NCBI GenBank assembly: GCA_025765595.1
Contig: JAIVFH010000007.1
Coordinates: 186,001-250,000 of the forward strand
DNA length: 64,000 bases
DNA from: Obelidium mucronatum
Lineage: Eukaryota > Chytridiomycota > Chytridiomycetes > Chytridiales > Chytriomycetaceae
Direction: 5' to 3'
In this document: positions 1 through 11,616 of the stretch, piece after piece
How positions within the stretch are numbered: position 1 is the first letter of the stretch
How the letters are laid out: each line of letters begins with the position of its first letter
Notes under the pieces: generated by a model
Seen by the model: only the letters and a program-made list of their open reading frames with translations
Databases searched by the model: none
Told to the model about the DNA's origin: nothing
Program-made: the position numbers and the translations under genes

Positions 1-1
1 T

Positions 2-766
2 TCACCCAACGCTGGCCCCCTTTCCTTCCAAGAGGCACTGCAAATACTAAACACTCCGATATCGATACCTATGCCGATTTCTATTCAAATCCCGAGCTCG
101 GGCACCCCCGTACCGCTTTTACCACTTCTACCATATCGTCAGCCACAAACGCACGTCAATGTTCCGCAAGTGCCAGATCAGCCGTCGAGCCCGCTCTCTC
201 CATCAGCTATTTACGCTTTATTACCAAACTATACTCAAGAGCTTCCTGAGAAGCCATTACTCACACCTGTAAAGCATGAACCCATTGTTCAAGAACATGA
301 TAACAGCAATACCCAACCACAACTCCCGCTACAGCAGCAACAGCAGCAAGCTTCTCCATCGCCTTCTTCTTCTCCTACCGCATCTGAATACTCGTTTACT
401 GCCGAGGATCCTCTCACAAACAGCGAACAGGAAACTCCTGAAATTGTTGGTACTCAAAACTTGCACGCACGCCAAAGCCCCCAGCATGATAACACAGCAA
501 CCTCAACAACATCGTCCATAAAGAGTCCAAAAAGCAGCGTTTCTAAAAGAAGGACAAAGAAGCGAATTGTATCGAAACCTCAAACTCGGGAATTTCAGTG
601 CCCCACTTGCCATCGAATGTTTCTTCGAAAGCAAGACATGCAACGCCATGAAGTTACACATGATCAAGTTCGGGCGTTTGTGTGTCCTATTCAAGGATGT
701 GATTCAGCGTTTGTGAGAAGAGATGCTCTTTCTCGGCATATAAAAAGTGGACGGTGTTGCAAATGA
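2..766 (+). CDS. C2H2 zinc-finger protein, 5' end outside the window
   Basis: The reading frame is open from the first bases of the window, so the ATG at 71 may be internal and the gene is probably partial. The visible 231-plus residues start with a low-complexity Pro/Ser/Gln-rich segment that includes a run of Gln, then a basic Lys/Arg patch, and end in two zinc fingers. The first finger is a standard C-x2-C-x12-H-x3-H. The second is C-x4-C-x12-H followed by Cys residues, so it closes as C2HC. Two C-terminal fingers behind a disordered activation-like region are typical of fungal sequence-specific transcription factors. Nuclear DNA binding follows from the family; the target is unknown. Confidence 0.8.
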   Translation, partial: SPNAGPLSFQEALQILNTPISIPMPISIQIPSSGTPVPLLPLLPYRQPQTHVNVPQVPDQPSSPLSPSAIYALLPNYTQELPEKPLLTPVKHEPIVQEHDNSNTQPQLPLQQQQQQASPSPSSSPTASEYSFTAEDPLTNSEQETPEIVGTQNLHARQSPQHDNTATSTTSSIKSPKSSVSKRRTKKRIVSKPQTREFQCPTCHRMFLRKQDMQRHEVTHDQVRAFVCPIQGCDSAFVRRDALSRHIKSGRCCK

Positions 767-923
767 TTTACCTCATTATTCTGTTATTATTTCTTCTTTT
801 TTCCTATTATTTTTTGTATAAGACTGTAATATTCTTTAACAAGCTCATTGATATTCAAACTGCTATTTCGCATCATTACAAATGTCTCAATGAAAAAAAT
901 GCACAGAAAAACGAAGATTAATT

Positions 924-2260
924 TCACTGGAATATCCCAAACGCAAACTTCCGGTCTTTTTCCAAAGCTTCTGAATACGACATATGCTCATCTTTAGAGT
1001 TGTGCAATGAATTGGAATGGAACAGTTGCTTGAAAAATTCCAATGCTTGATCGCTGCTGGACATGTCGACATCCAATTTACAAGCAATCTGTCTCATGGC
1101 CTCAGTCTCAACTCGCCAAACTTTTGTGTATTCCTCACACGCGTCCTGCAATGGTTCACGAGTCTCTTCTTCCGCCTTCAAGTACTTTGCAAGGCACTTT
1201 TCAAGCTCGCACGCCCCTTCCATAGCGGCATTCACACCTTGCCCAACAGGAGGAAAAGGAGCTGCAGCATCCCCAATCAAAACGCATCGCCCTGCCCAGA
1301 AACTGGAGCAAGACTTTGCCTTCCCCGTTGGCATACACGGTCTCTTGCTAAAAGCGTCAAACGCGTCGTCACTACAGTACTTGATAATATCTGGAAACTG
1401 CTGCACCAACAGACTTTTCGCTTCTTTGGCCGAAGAAAAGGTCCGCGGCCCACTCACTCCAACTTGACAAAACCAACGCGGATCATCTCTCCCTGATTCC
1501 CCATTAATAGCACCTGCAACCATCATCACCGGTGGCCGCGAGAAAATATGCAAATATTCTGGATCCAATTCTTGAGCTTGATCCTTCTTATCCATATGGA
1601 GCATAATGGAATGATTGCTCAACTGTGTCGAGACAACTCGGAAATCAGGAATTTGTTGCTGCAAGGCTCCACGAACAACACTGCCTCCACCATCCGCGCC
1701 AACAACCAAATCAAACTCCAAGACAGTTCCCTCCCCCTCTTCGCCTTTCACAACTTTGAATGACCCAGCACCAACGTTTATGTCCGTGACTTTTGCATTG
1801 AAATGAACAATGGAGTCAAGGGAACACCCCAATTTGTCAAGACGTTCTTGGAGCTCCTTCAAGAGGGCTCTGCAAATATCACCCCGAGAGCCCGTCCAGC
1901 CTTTACTTGGAAACTTTCCATCTAATCCCAAGGTCTCAGACGTTGGGAGGAAGTGAATGTGAAGTCCTTGGAAATGGATCAAGTTTTGGTCAAACACTTG
2001 TGTGGCGTTAACATACTTGAGGGCCTTGATACCATGGCCCGTGATGTCTATTTTTTAATTTTCCCTGTTTTAAGAGACTCGAAATGCACATCGTGCAACA
2101 AACCGATTGTGTAACTGCGGTTCGGATCAAACGTGGCAGCATCAAAGTGACTGGGGCTTCGCTCGAAAATTTCAAAGGCGATTTTAGGGTGGTGTTTCAG
2201 AAGGGCAAGAGCAAGAACAAGGCCTGCTGGGCCAGCGCCGATAATAGCAAGTTTTGGCAT
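924..2260 (-). CDS. KMO-like FAD-dependent monooxygenase, with a 1-nt frame break
   Basis: The ATG at 2260 opens with the Rossmann FAD motif IGAGPAGLVLALAL. The second part carries the DG motif (VVGADGGGSVVR) and the second FAD motif (IGDAAAPFPPVGQGVNAAME), followed by a C-terminal helical region ending at 924. The order matches aromatic-ring flavoprotein hydroxylases close to kynurenine 3-monooxygenase, and the total of about 445 residues fits that family. The two parts are in different frames. They meet at a T6 run on the + strand (2051-2056). No GT-AG intron fits there, and one extra base in the run gives a continuous protein. Either the consensus lost a base or the gene is a young pseudogene. 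The substrate is not established. Confidence 0.75.
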
Positions 2261-2346
2261 TTTTTGGTGGGTGGGGTCTCTGTATTAATAATAAGAAAAG
2301 ATGGGCGACAAAATGTTTATCTTCACAAAGAGGCTTTTTACTGTTT

Positions 2347-3749
2347 CTAAAATAATATGCCACGAAATCGTTGCATTTGCTGGTATAATACCTTTCTTGT
2401 GCAAGGGGGATCTCCAATACATCCCAATTCATCCCATTCGTCCCACTGCTTCCAAAACTCTTTGAAAGTGGGCTGCAAAATCCCCATTACTCTCAATAAT
2501 CCACCTTGGAAAGGTTCCTCGGAACTTTGCACTTTGGGTTGCTGAAAAAAAATCTTGTCAATATTGTGGTTTGGATACACGAAAGAAAGCCTTATATTCT
2601 CACAACAACAGACATTCGATCCTGATAATCCCACACTTCTGGAATATCATCAATAATCACGGCGTGAATCAGATACATTCCTGGCGGGCACATGGAGCGT
2701 GTTTCATGAGGAAAGAGTCGGGACAATGATTTTGGTGGACGGCCAGGTACTTTGGCGTCTAGATTTCCGGAAAAAAGTTTCCCTGTGACCTGCAGCTTCT
2801 TTTTGTTGAGTAGATTCGCGACGCTCTTCACATACGAGGCATCGCCAGCTGAGTACAAATGAATCATGCAGTGTCTATTAAAATAAAAGTTTGAGTGCAT
2901 GTGAATAGTACAAATTAAAAAAAGGTGGAATGTTTGATACTCACTTTGAGAGGAAGTCCAAGAATTTCCATAAATCTTCGGCTAATTCTACCGCCATTCC
3001 ATTATCTAATTTTGACAGCTGTCTGTTTTCTGGAGTATTGTTTGTGTCGTTATAAGCACATTTTTTCTGGAACTGCTGTACGCATACCATCCGCATTCCC
3101 CTTTTTTCGCACTCGCAACAGCGTATCATCAATGTCCAAGACTAAATCAATTTTTCGACTGCGTATTACGCGATTCATATGTTCTCCGACAGAGATTTGA
3201 TATTCCGAGCGACGTAAGAGTATTCCAGAAATCTGGTTGCTGCACGGTAGGGAGAAAAAAAGAGCAATTTGAATCAAAATATTCCCGTTTTCATGACAAT
3301 AATAGTTCCAGACCTGGGTTTATCTCGTACTGACAAATGAAGGTCAAACGTTTCTCCAGAAACAGTTTTAACGACAATCAAGAACGACTTATAAAACCCA
3401 AAAACAATGTCAAGAAGCATGTGGAAGAAAATGCTTTTGTATTTACTTCTCTAAACAGCCTTCGAGTTTCAAGGGCTTTGTTCTCGTTGCTTGTGTTCAA
3501 ACAGACAAATTCCAGGCAAATTCCAGAGCCTTGTGGCGGTACGTGGCAGGTCGAAAGGACGGTGGCAACTTCATATTGCTTGGCGAACTTGAATGCAGTT
3601 TGTGTTTCTGGAAAGGGACTTGCAAGTTGGAGCACAACGACCTCGTGTGTCTTCGAAAGAGTCACTGAAAATTTCCAATGTAGTTCAGGTGAAGCGCTGT
3701 CATTATCAGTGACTGTGAGCTTGTGGAGTTGGGCTTCGATTTCGTTCAT
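2347..3749 (-). CDS. FCP1-like HAD-family phosphatase (six exons, 359 aa)
   Basis: Six exons join in frame: 3447-3749, 3314-3387, 3088-3239, 2945-3029, 2604-2874 and 2347-2541. All borders are GT-AG, and the phases work out to 359 residues and a stop. The catalytic DxDxT loop of HAD phosphatases appears as LVLDIDDTLL. A later IHLYSAGDASYV corresponds to motif II, and VIIDDIPEVW matches the acidic motif near the end of FCP1/SCP domains. This fits a phosphatase of the RNA polymerase II CTD phosphatase type, probably nuclear. The N-terminal 100 residues are not recognised. No BRCT domain is visible, so it is not a canonical full-length FCP1. Confidence 0.75.
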
Positions 3750-3766
3750 AAGTTATTTTTCGTATT

Positions 3767-5719
3767 TTATTCATTATCTTCCAGATAGGCAGCTGGTGGC
3801 ACGTACCCAAGACCATCAAAAAACTTCACAATTTCAAAGTGCCCATTGCAATACGCAATCCCTGCTGCTTTAGCCCAAGCTGTAGTACTGACAGCCTGCT
3901 GGTTCACCAAGTACTCTGAAATATTGAAATACCCCTTTTCTGAAGCAATTAATAAAGATTCTTCATAGACTTTCTGCTTGGCGTCTGCATCGCTCCAAGA
4001 AAGGCCATCAGTCAGAGCTTGAAGGGTGTCCAGTGATCCATTTGTCGCTGCTGCTCGAACAGCTTCCACATTATCGTCAGTAACGTTGCACCGGCCGTCT
4101 TCCAAAAGAATCTTTGCAACAGAATATTGTTCACACAGCACCGCATCCGACAGGACCCACATGTCACTATTCACATTGAGACGCGGATGGCCAAGCAGGA
4201 ATCGAATCAACTCCTCGTTTCCAGATCTAACTCCTTTAACAAGAGTGGAATAAGTCACCTCCAAGTCTTGTAGACGTGAATTGTCCAGCAGGAAAGCAAC
4301 CATACGCCGGTTTCCCATTTCCGCGCACTCAACCAAGGCTCGACTGGCATATTTAACCTGATTGGGATAATCAAGTAACATACCAACAACTTCAATCTGC
4401 CCTCTGGTCGCAGCATGACAAAGAAGACCAGCAGATTGGTCAGTATCTCTTCGTATTTGTTCACGGGTCATTAAGAACTTCAACACATCGACATGTCCAT
4501 TGCAGGCAGCAAAAACGGCAGCCGCAGAATTGGTGAATGAAACTCGTGCATCATTCAGAAGTGCCTTCACAAGTTCAATATCCCCCCGACCAGCAGCGTA
4601 TGTTAGAGCTTGAGAAGCGCTTTCCGTCGGATCCACACGTTCATCTGCAAGCAAGAGATGGACAACGTTCCTGTCGTATCCTTTCTTCAAGTCATGTCCA
4701 ACTTCACAAACCAAACGAATACACTCTTGGTTTTCGGCACCAGGATCAACATTATAACTACTGTCCAGGGATAACAGCAGTTGCAGGGTTTCATATCGAC
4801 CATTTCTTGACGCCATGCGAATTGCTTCGTTATTATTGGCACTTGGATCCACTCGAGGATCGGTAAGCAAGAGCTTCACGACTTCAGTATGCCCTTCTCG
4901 ACATGCACAGCGGATTGCTTCATTTGAGTTGTCGCTTGGATCGACACAATCCTGTTCCAATAAGAGCCTCACAACATCAACGTGTCCGTAGAATGCAGCT
5001 TTTCCGATGGCAACATTGCGGGAGACTGACGGCTGCACACGTTTGTCTTGCAGCAACAGGTTTATGATTTCAACATTTCCTCCTTCAGCTGCCGCTGCAA
5101 TCGGAGGAGTTCCATAGAGAGGAACAGAAGGATCCACAGTTTCTTGCGCCAACAATAGCTCCACTGCCTCCAAGTTCCCGTTGGTGCAAGCGATATTCAG
5201 GGTTTCAAAGGTATCTGATCGCCCATCAGTCAATAACAACTTTAAGCATTCGATTCGTTCACTCTTGACACATGCACGAATAATGGCTCTTCGAGGAACA
5301 ATCACCGCTTCATCTTGCAGCAACACTTTGAGTGTTTCATGAAGCCCACGTTCAACGCACCAGTCAATGGAATACCAGCGCTCAGCAGCCCGGTTCTCAA
5401 GGACGAGTTGTATCGCAGCGGACTTGTACGTTTGAGGGACTTTATCGAGATTGAAACCAATTCGGTCGAGAAAGTGGCCCATCGTCAGATTGTACTCTTC
5501 TTCCTCCTCTTCGAATTCCGCTTCAAGAAAGTAACATCGTCTGAATTCGCTGTAGTGGAGGGACAAGTGGCTTTTCGCAAAGGAAGCGTTGCCGAAGATC
5601 ATTTGCGCAAACTGCTGTGATGCCAGGGCCAGAGTAGTGAGTGTATTAGTACCGGAGAAAGGCACTAGAAATAGAATGTCTTGGAGGATCTCTGCTGGAA
5701 TGTTGGCGAAAGTTGCCAT
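3767..5719 (-). CDS. F-box-like plus ankyrin-repeat protein, 650 aa
   Basis: This is a single open reading frame from an ATG at 5719. The first 50 residues (IPAEILQDILFLV... and LALASQQFAQMIF) resemble an F-box. The rest is a long run of ankyrin-like repeats of the form EAIR.A...GHTEVVKLLLTDPRVDPS, about a dozen units. Such proteins usually act as substrate adaptors of SCF ubiquitin ligases, with the repeats binding the target. That role is inferred from architecture only. The family is commonly amplified in fungal genomes. No intron is needed, which is unusual for this window. Confidence 0.8.
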   Translation of the reverse strand: MATFANIPAEILQDILFLVPFSGTNTLTTLALASQQFAQMIFGNASFAKSHLSLHYSEFRRCYFLEAEFEEEEEEYNLTMGHFLDRIGFNLDKVPQTYKSAAIQLVLENRAAERWYSIDWCVERGLHETLKVLLQDEAVIVPRRAIIRACVKSERIECLKLLLTDGRSDTFETLNIACTNGNLEAVELLLAQETVDPSVPLYGTPPIAAAAEGGNVEIINLLLQDKRVQPSVSRNVAIGKAAFYGHVDVVRLLLEQDCVDPSDNSNEAIRCACREGHTEVVKLLLTDPRVDPSANNNEAIRMASRNGRYETLQLLLSLDSSYNVDPGAENQECIRLVCEVGHDLKKGYDRNVVHLLLADERVDPTESASQALTYAAGRGDIELVKALLNDARVSFTNSAAAVFAACNGHVDVLKFLMTREQIRRDTDQSAGLLCHAATRGQIEVVGMLLDYPNQVKYASRALVECAEMGNRRMVAFLLDNSRLQDLEVTYSTLVKGVRSGNEELIRFLLGHPRLNVNSDMWVLSDAVLCEQYSVAKILLEDGRCNVTDDNVEAVRAAATNGSLDTLQALTDGLSWSDADAKQKVYEESLLIASEKGYFNISEYLVNQQAVSTTAWAKAAGIAYCNGHFEIVKFFDGLGYVPPAAYLEDNE

Positions 5720-5809
5720 TTGGTGATATTCTGAACTATTATTATTCTTTATGCATACGAATGGAATAAAAACAAAATCTCAAATTGGCTTTGGTACTGT
5801 TGAACGCTG

Positions 5810-7005
5810 CTAGTTAGCAGCCTCAAAATCTGGGTTTTGTTTCTTGAGTATTATAACACCAAAGTTAAGCTGTTTAGAATGGTAAGAATACCTGGAATCG
5901 CTCAAGACGCCCCGTACATCTTGCCATTATACTCCTTGATACTCTCAACAGATTCATCAGCAATTCATCTTTGCTCTCTCCAGTGGTGGAGCTTGTAACA
6001 CGAGTACATTGTATGAACGCACTCTCCAATTCAATAATCAGCGGCCCATGCCCCAGCAGAGCTGGTATCGACTGCAGCCCTACTCTCAACGGTGTAACTA
6101 CAGAGCTAGAATTTTCCATCAACTCTTCATTTGTTTTCACAGATGTCTTCAGTCTTGGCATCAATGCAGAATCATACAAGGCGACCTAGTTGTAAAATAA
6201 GCTCCAGTCAAAATCAACTTGCCATAACCAAATATCATGCTATAAGGTAGGATTCGGCCATGTTTTATACCATTTGAATTGAATTGCTGTCGTACAAATT
6301 CAACAACGCCTCTAGAAAGCGTTGATAATCAACTTCGACCTCAGAGCATGCATCATATAATTTGACAATCATGTGGAGCATGGCGATGACATGTCTTCGC
6401 ATAGTGTCATGTGAGAAATTCGATTGAGCGGTCACGAATAAGGCCTCAAGCTGATGGACGCAAGGATTATTTCTGATGGAATCGATTGATTGCAGTGTCA
6501 TTCTAAAATTCGTTAACTCCACATGACCAAATTGCTGCTGTTGCTGTGGCATCGATGAAGAGAAATCTCGATGTAATGACAAATTAGAGTTCGGTAGATT
6601 CCATAAACCCTCTGCAGCAGGCGGATACATCCACGACTGGAAAATTCCTGATTGTGTGGGTGGCGGAGGAAGTGGTGGCACGTTCGCTGCTAGCACAAGG
6701 TCTTTCAGTTTGCCACATTCTGCCTCCAGCTCTTGATTACGAATTTCCAATTCAGCAATCCGATCAAGATATTCTTGACCTTTTTGCTTTTCAGACTCCA
6801 GCGCTTGAGACAATTGGGAAATCTTGGCATCCATTTCATTCACTTTGGCCTTCCGCCGCTCCCGAAATGCCTTCTGAGCGATTCGCAACTGATTCGCCCT
6901 CTTGGTCTTGAAGGAGGAGTGGCTGGTGATATCACTGTTGTCGTCGTCACTATTGCTGCTGTGTTCGGTTGAACCTCGTATGGACCGATCCTTTCGCGGC
7001 GACAT
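5810..7005 (-). CDS. bZIP-1: bZIP transcription factor with modules A and B, 353 aa
   Basis: The start is the ATG at 7005; an upstream in-frame GTG was ignored. Exons 6271-7005, 5892-6185 and 5810-5842 join in phase 0 with GT-AG borders. The basic region reads RANQLRIAQKAFRERRKAKV, followed by heptads (LSQALESEKQKGQEYLDRI). A Pro/Gln-rich linker leads to a divergent module A (the LYDACS motif) and module B (LQSIPALLGHG). The asparagine of the usual N-x7-R basic motif is replaced by Arg, so DNA specificity may differ. The last exon adds a short tail. It is the member nearest the ankyrin gene and has no CxxC pair. Confidence 0.8.
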
Positions 7006-7206
7006 CAATACACCAATGAATGATAACTTCACTGCTATTTTTTGATCCACGCAATGGGACCCTTGGTTCGGATATGACTATGACGTAAGGTTGTTATTTC
7101 GAGAAAGGAAAATTTTACCAATCACAGTTTTGTTCCAATTTCGCAACAATAATTTGAAGTGTCTTTCAAATAACCTTGAAATAACTTTTATTGTACGCCA
7201 AGTAGC

Positions 7207-8489
7207 TCATCCTAAGAAAATAGAATAAGAAACCTTTCTTTGGAAGAGTAATGTCACCCATCTCACCATATGCGATCTATTCCCTTCTCTTCCAATCTCG
7301 GTCGCCAGGTGAAACTACAATAAATGGAGAGAAAGAGACAGAAACCAATTAGAAATTATGAGAGAACAAAGCCTATTCTAGGATTCTGGGTTACCCGAGT
7401 ACGATCCTCTTCATTGACACACATGCTCTCTAATTTCCGTGCCAAAAGCACCAAACTCAGCAACTTTTCTTCCCGATCATCTTGGACAGTACACGACCAA
7501 AACAACAAACAAAACTCATCAATCAAATTCGCGGCATTAAAAAGTGACGGGATCCCTCTCAAAGCATCACGGAACGGTTTAATTCTAGGATTTGAAAGCT
7601 GAATCATTGCTTGATGGAATGAAATCGACATGGTAATGGTGGGTTTCTTTGTTGTCGGGGGTTTAAAGAACTGGTATATGTTGATGGAATGCTTTTCGTT
7701 CCGTTGCTTAAAGTCGTCCATTATTTCTAGAGCCATATGTCGGTCCAACAAGGTACATGCATCAAGGAGTTTGTAGCGCACGGTAATAAGCCCCACAAGA
7801 TACTTGATGGATAATCTACGGTCTGTTGTGCTTGCTTGCAAAACAAAGAAATTGATCATCGCATCAATGTTTGGATTGTCTTTGATGGATGCGAGGGAAT
7901 TGAGCGCGGATCGTGTGTATTCTGTGTCAACTGGGCCAAATAATTCAACAGAGCTTTTTGGAGCGTTATTCGGTTGAACATCGATCCACTCCTCAGAGGT
8001 GATTGTTTCGGTTTCAAGACAGTCGCTGGTGTCCATGGCGGAGCGGTATATTTGTGTTGACGGGGATACGACATGGTGTGATACGATGGAATCCAGATCA
8101 TCGTTCCTTTGATTCGACTTGACGGAAACCAAGTTTTCTAAGTCCCTTATCCTCGACAGATATTGCTCTGTCTTTACTTCCTGTGTTTCGCAAAACGAGC
8201 ATGTCTTTGATTCGAGTTCCTTAATTCTTTGTTTCAGCATTGCGTTTTCTGACTCCAAATCAGATAAATATCTAGCTTTTCTGTCTCGGCATTGCCGCTG
8301 GGCTTCGCTGTTGTTTGGACCTGTCAAAGTCTTGATAGTTGAAAACAGCTCTAGGGCCACCAACCGATTCAAGAGCACTTTCTTTTCGGCAGGAACATCA
8401 GCTTTCTTTCTTCCGGGTTTTTTTCGAGGCGGTAATGTTGTTGAGGCATCGGCTGTTGGAAACGTGAGGAAGATTTGTTCTGGCTCCAT
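7207..8489 (-). CDS. bZIP-2: bZIP factor with CxxC and modules A and B, about 381 aa
   Basis: The ATG is at 8489. A 57-nt in-frame intron (8308-8364) must be removed to restore the basic region: KKVLLNR then EAQRQCRDRKARYLSDLE, with the Arg codon split by the intron. A CSFC pair follows the first heptads. Module A starts at VELFGPVDTEYTR and contains RYKLLDACTLLDR. Module B contains LRGIPSLFNAANLIDE and VNEEDRTR. A second intron (7315-7394) leads to the last exon, which encodes the conserved ending FHLATEIGREGNRSHM. The stop at 7207 assumes no further intron; a GTGAGA just after HM could be one more donor. Confidence 0.8.
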
Positions 8490-8583
8490 TTTTTTTTATC
8501 TATGTGAACTTATTTCTTATTTTATAAGTTACAGATAGATTTATTCATTCATGCTTATACGCTTCCCTATTTGAAACACCACA

Positions 8584-9601
8584 TCACGTTTGGCCTGCTG
8601 CAGAACAACCAAGAATAGACAACACAGAATCCACCTCTTTTGGATCACACGAGTTGAGCAGCATTGTTCGAACTTGCTTCATTTCCAAATATTCCGAACT
8701 CACGGCATTGCTATTATCAAGCCTTTCCACGGCCGAGGAGACACAACCATATTGATCCTGATGGTTTTGTGATTGTTTATTTGCAAATCGAGCACAACGC
8801 GAAGTCTGGGTCTGAGCAAGCAAAAAAAAAAGGTTAAAGAAAGAAATAAGAGAAAGGAATATATCCACTCACAAGAAATAGTTCACACATGCGGTCGATC
8901 AGATTACCAACAAGAACCAACGATGGAATTGACTTCAAAGAAATCTGGATAGACTGAATACGCGACAATAAACTATATGGCTCCATTGTTTTAATTGCAT
9001 CATGAAATCGTTGGAAGTTCTGAAGGTCGTTGGTTACTGTTTCAGGTTGAAGTTGAAGTTGAACCCCAACTGGAGGCGGGATGGGGAAAACAGGAGAGGA
9101 TACAGCCGGAAAGACGCTTCCGTCGAGGGAATGAGGTATTAGATTCTGTATGTCTGGAGTTGGGCAGAAGGAAGAGGTCTGTGACACTCCCCGGTAAGGA
9201 CATGAAGTGATTAGTGGCAGCGTATCTGATTGGGCCAGAAGAAAGCTTGGATCGGTATGGGGTACAAACAGAAATTGACTCTGCACGGATAAGGATGCCA
9301 GAGGAGATATGATTTGCTTAATTTGAGATTGACCTTGATCATGCAGCAGTTCTGGCAGCTGGTCCTTCAGAGGACACTTTTTTGCTCTTTCCGCCTCAAG
9401 TTCAGCTTCGAGCAGCTTTACTTTTGCTTCGAGTTCTTTGATTCTTTCGTTTGCCGTCGTTTCGTAGAACGCAACTTTTGCCTCCAACGTCTGAAAATAC
9501 GCTTTTCGGCGCTCAACAAAAGACTTTTGCGCAGCGCGAATTTGCGCTTTGCGCTTTGCCGACGAAGAGTTTGTCGAGTTTGAAGCTGGTGGCGGCGTCA
9601 T
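8584..9601 (-). CDS. bZIP-3: bZIP factor with module B only, 318 aa
   Basis: Exons 8873-9601 and 8584-8811 are joined by a GTGAGT...CAG intron in phase 0. The basic region (KAQIRAAQKSFVERRKAYF) directly follows a short Ser/Asn-rich start, and long acidic heptads continue to about residue 80. The centre is Pro/Ser/Gln-rich. Module A (DLFGP and LDAC motifs) is missing. Module B is present as ISLKSIPSLVLVGNLIDRMC. It ends without the usual LAxExxRxxN motif. The basic region has R-A-A-Q-K in place of the usual N-x-x-A-Q. Compared with its neighbours it looks like a reduced paralogue. Confidence 0.8.
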
Positions 9602-9686
9602 TCGAAGCCGGCTGGCGGTGGGGGAGATTAAATTGTAGGGAAAATTTAAAAGTCAAATGATGATAGGGGATCATTGTTATCTCTCT

Positions 9687-11487
9687 TTATTTGTCATTTG
9701 CATTTGAGGTGTCAATGCGGCCAAGTGCTTCGGTCTGCTCGAGAGAGTGTTGTGAGAAAGAAAGTGAAAATAAGAAGCATTCTACAAGTACATACTATTT
9801 TCTGCCGGTTGCTTTCTCTTCCAATCTCAATTGCAAGCATCAGACTCGTTCGATCTTCTTCAGAAGTACACAGCGCTTGCAACTTTGATTGTACCTCAAT
9901 CAACCGTAGGAATTGCTCAGCATCCTGTCCAACCGTTTGGGACTGATAAACACTGTTAAGAAACGCAAACTCATGAATAAGTATCACGAAAGAAATTTTA
10001 CCACAAGTATCTCTGCCAACTCGGTAATCAATTCTCTCGCGTGGCAGAGGGCAGGGATATTTAGACACTGTGCGGTTACAGTTTGCACAATTCGTTCGGC
10101 TCGACGATCATGCACACCAACGGTATCAGACGACACTAGCGGCGAACCTGACTGAGAATACGAATCTTTTTCACGCAAAGCTGTGTAAAATTGCTTGTAC
10201 ATATAGTTCTGAAGCGCCGCCATAGTTTAAGTATGTGATATTTCTGATTTCCTTTTTTTACCAACCAGATGCTGCTTGTTGATTTCCTTGAATGATTCAC
10301 AAATTTCTATGCAAGATCGTCGATCCAGGACGGCATGACATGCATCTAGCAATTTCCGCCGCACGACAACTAGTTTCATTAGATTTTGTTTCGCTGACTT
10401 TGAGTCTGTACATTTTGTTTGATCCTAATAATTATAGAACAGTTCAGCTTTGCTTTGGTTGGACGGCCTTACGTAACCCCACCCAAAATAAAAGGTCTGC
10501 ATACCACAAAAGTGTCCACATAATCATCAACAAATCGAGTGTTCGCGAGGGATTTGAGTTCTTTGAGTTGGGTCCGTAGAGTATCCACAATGGGTGGTCC
10601 AAACAGATCTGCTGAAGAAGGGACTTTTTCATTCTGTTGACTGGACTCGCTTATAATAGGGGATCCACTGCAAGTAGACATTTGAATCTGTGGGCTCCAA
10701 GTAGGTGGCACAGCCATTGGAGAAACAATCAGGGATGACGATGATGCTGATGTTGTCATGAATTCGAGAGCTGACTGAATCTGCGGCTGTAATGGGTCTC
10801 CGGCACCATTCCCAAGAAGCGATTCACGTCCATATCGTTCTTCATCTCCCATTATACGGACCCCGTCACCACCGCTCTTCTCCAGAAGCTGAAGCTGAGT
10901 TTGCAACAAAGAAACATGCGTCTCTAGCCGAGCGTACTTTTCACGCAAATTAGCACATTCCGGACATTCTGTACTTCGAGCGGCTTCAATTTTCTGTGGT
11001 GCAGCAGATTCGCTGATCATTCCAAGCCTGATAGACAGCTCTGCATTTCGAGTGCGTAACGATTCCAACTCTTGCATCAAATCACTGTAGTTTGTCCCAC
11101 CCTCTTCCTTTGCTGCCAAACGTTCGCTCAGTTCTACTACTTTTGCTTCCAGTTCTTTCGCATGGTTCAGCTGTGTAAAGAAGACGGTTTGTAATACAAA
11201 CGATAGTTGAGACAAAAGCAATAATAAACCTGTCTCTCTCGATAGGCTCTTTGGGCAACTCGATTTTGAGCAATCCGTTTATTCTCTGGATCCACGTGGT
11301 TGATTCTCTTGCGGCCTGGCTTTCCTTTCTCTTTAACAGCTGCTGCTGATTGAATCGAGTCCCCAGTTTCTGGTTTGATTTGATCTTCGTCCTCATTTTC
11401 ACTTGAGCTTGTTTCAGCTTTAAAAGACACTAATGAAGCAGTCGCTTTTCGTTTGGGTGGTCGATAATGATGGCTGTTGGAGTTCAT
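9687..11487 (-). CDS. bZIP-4: bZIP factor with CxxC and full modules A and B
   Basis: The ATG at 11487 begins MNSNSHHYRP. Exon 1 ends in the basic region ENKRIAQNRVAQRAYRERQ. Exon 2 continues with LNHAKELEAKVVELSERL heptads and a CPEC pair, then DLFGPPIVDTLR. Exon 3 holds the LLDACHAVLDRRSCIEI stretch of module A. Exon 4 begins at NYMYKQFYTALRE, and exon 5 carries LCTSEEDRTSLMLAIEIG. A short last exon ends at 9687. All junctions can be placed on GT-AG borders with matching phase; the acceptor before exon 3 is the least certain. This is the clearest full-length example of the array architecture. Confidence 0.8.
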
Positions 11488-11616
11488 TTTTTGCGGAAGT
11501 CTCTGTTTGGTATTTTTGGAAATAGTTTTTGAACATTGCAAATCACGATTTGCAAATTCTGAGTTCAGTCGATGGGCGGGCAAGTCATCAAAAAAGTGAT
11601 GTCTTGGCATTTACTT

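Noticed and set aside
2030..2100. An intron between the two parts of the KMO-like monooxygenase
   Set aside because: No GT donor lies before the stop in the first frame close enough to the family border, and the two parts are contiguous in protein terms. A one-base change fits better.
4026..4866. Plus-strand open frames opposite the ankyrin gene
   Set aside because: They start at non-ATG codons and are the antisense shadow of a long, repeat-structured minus-strand protein.
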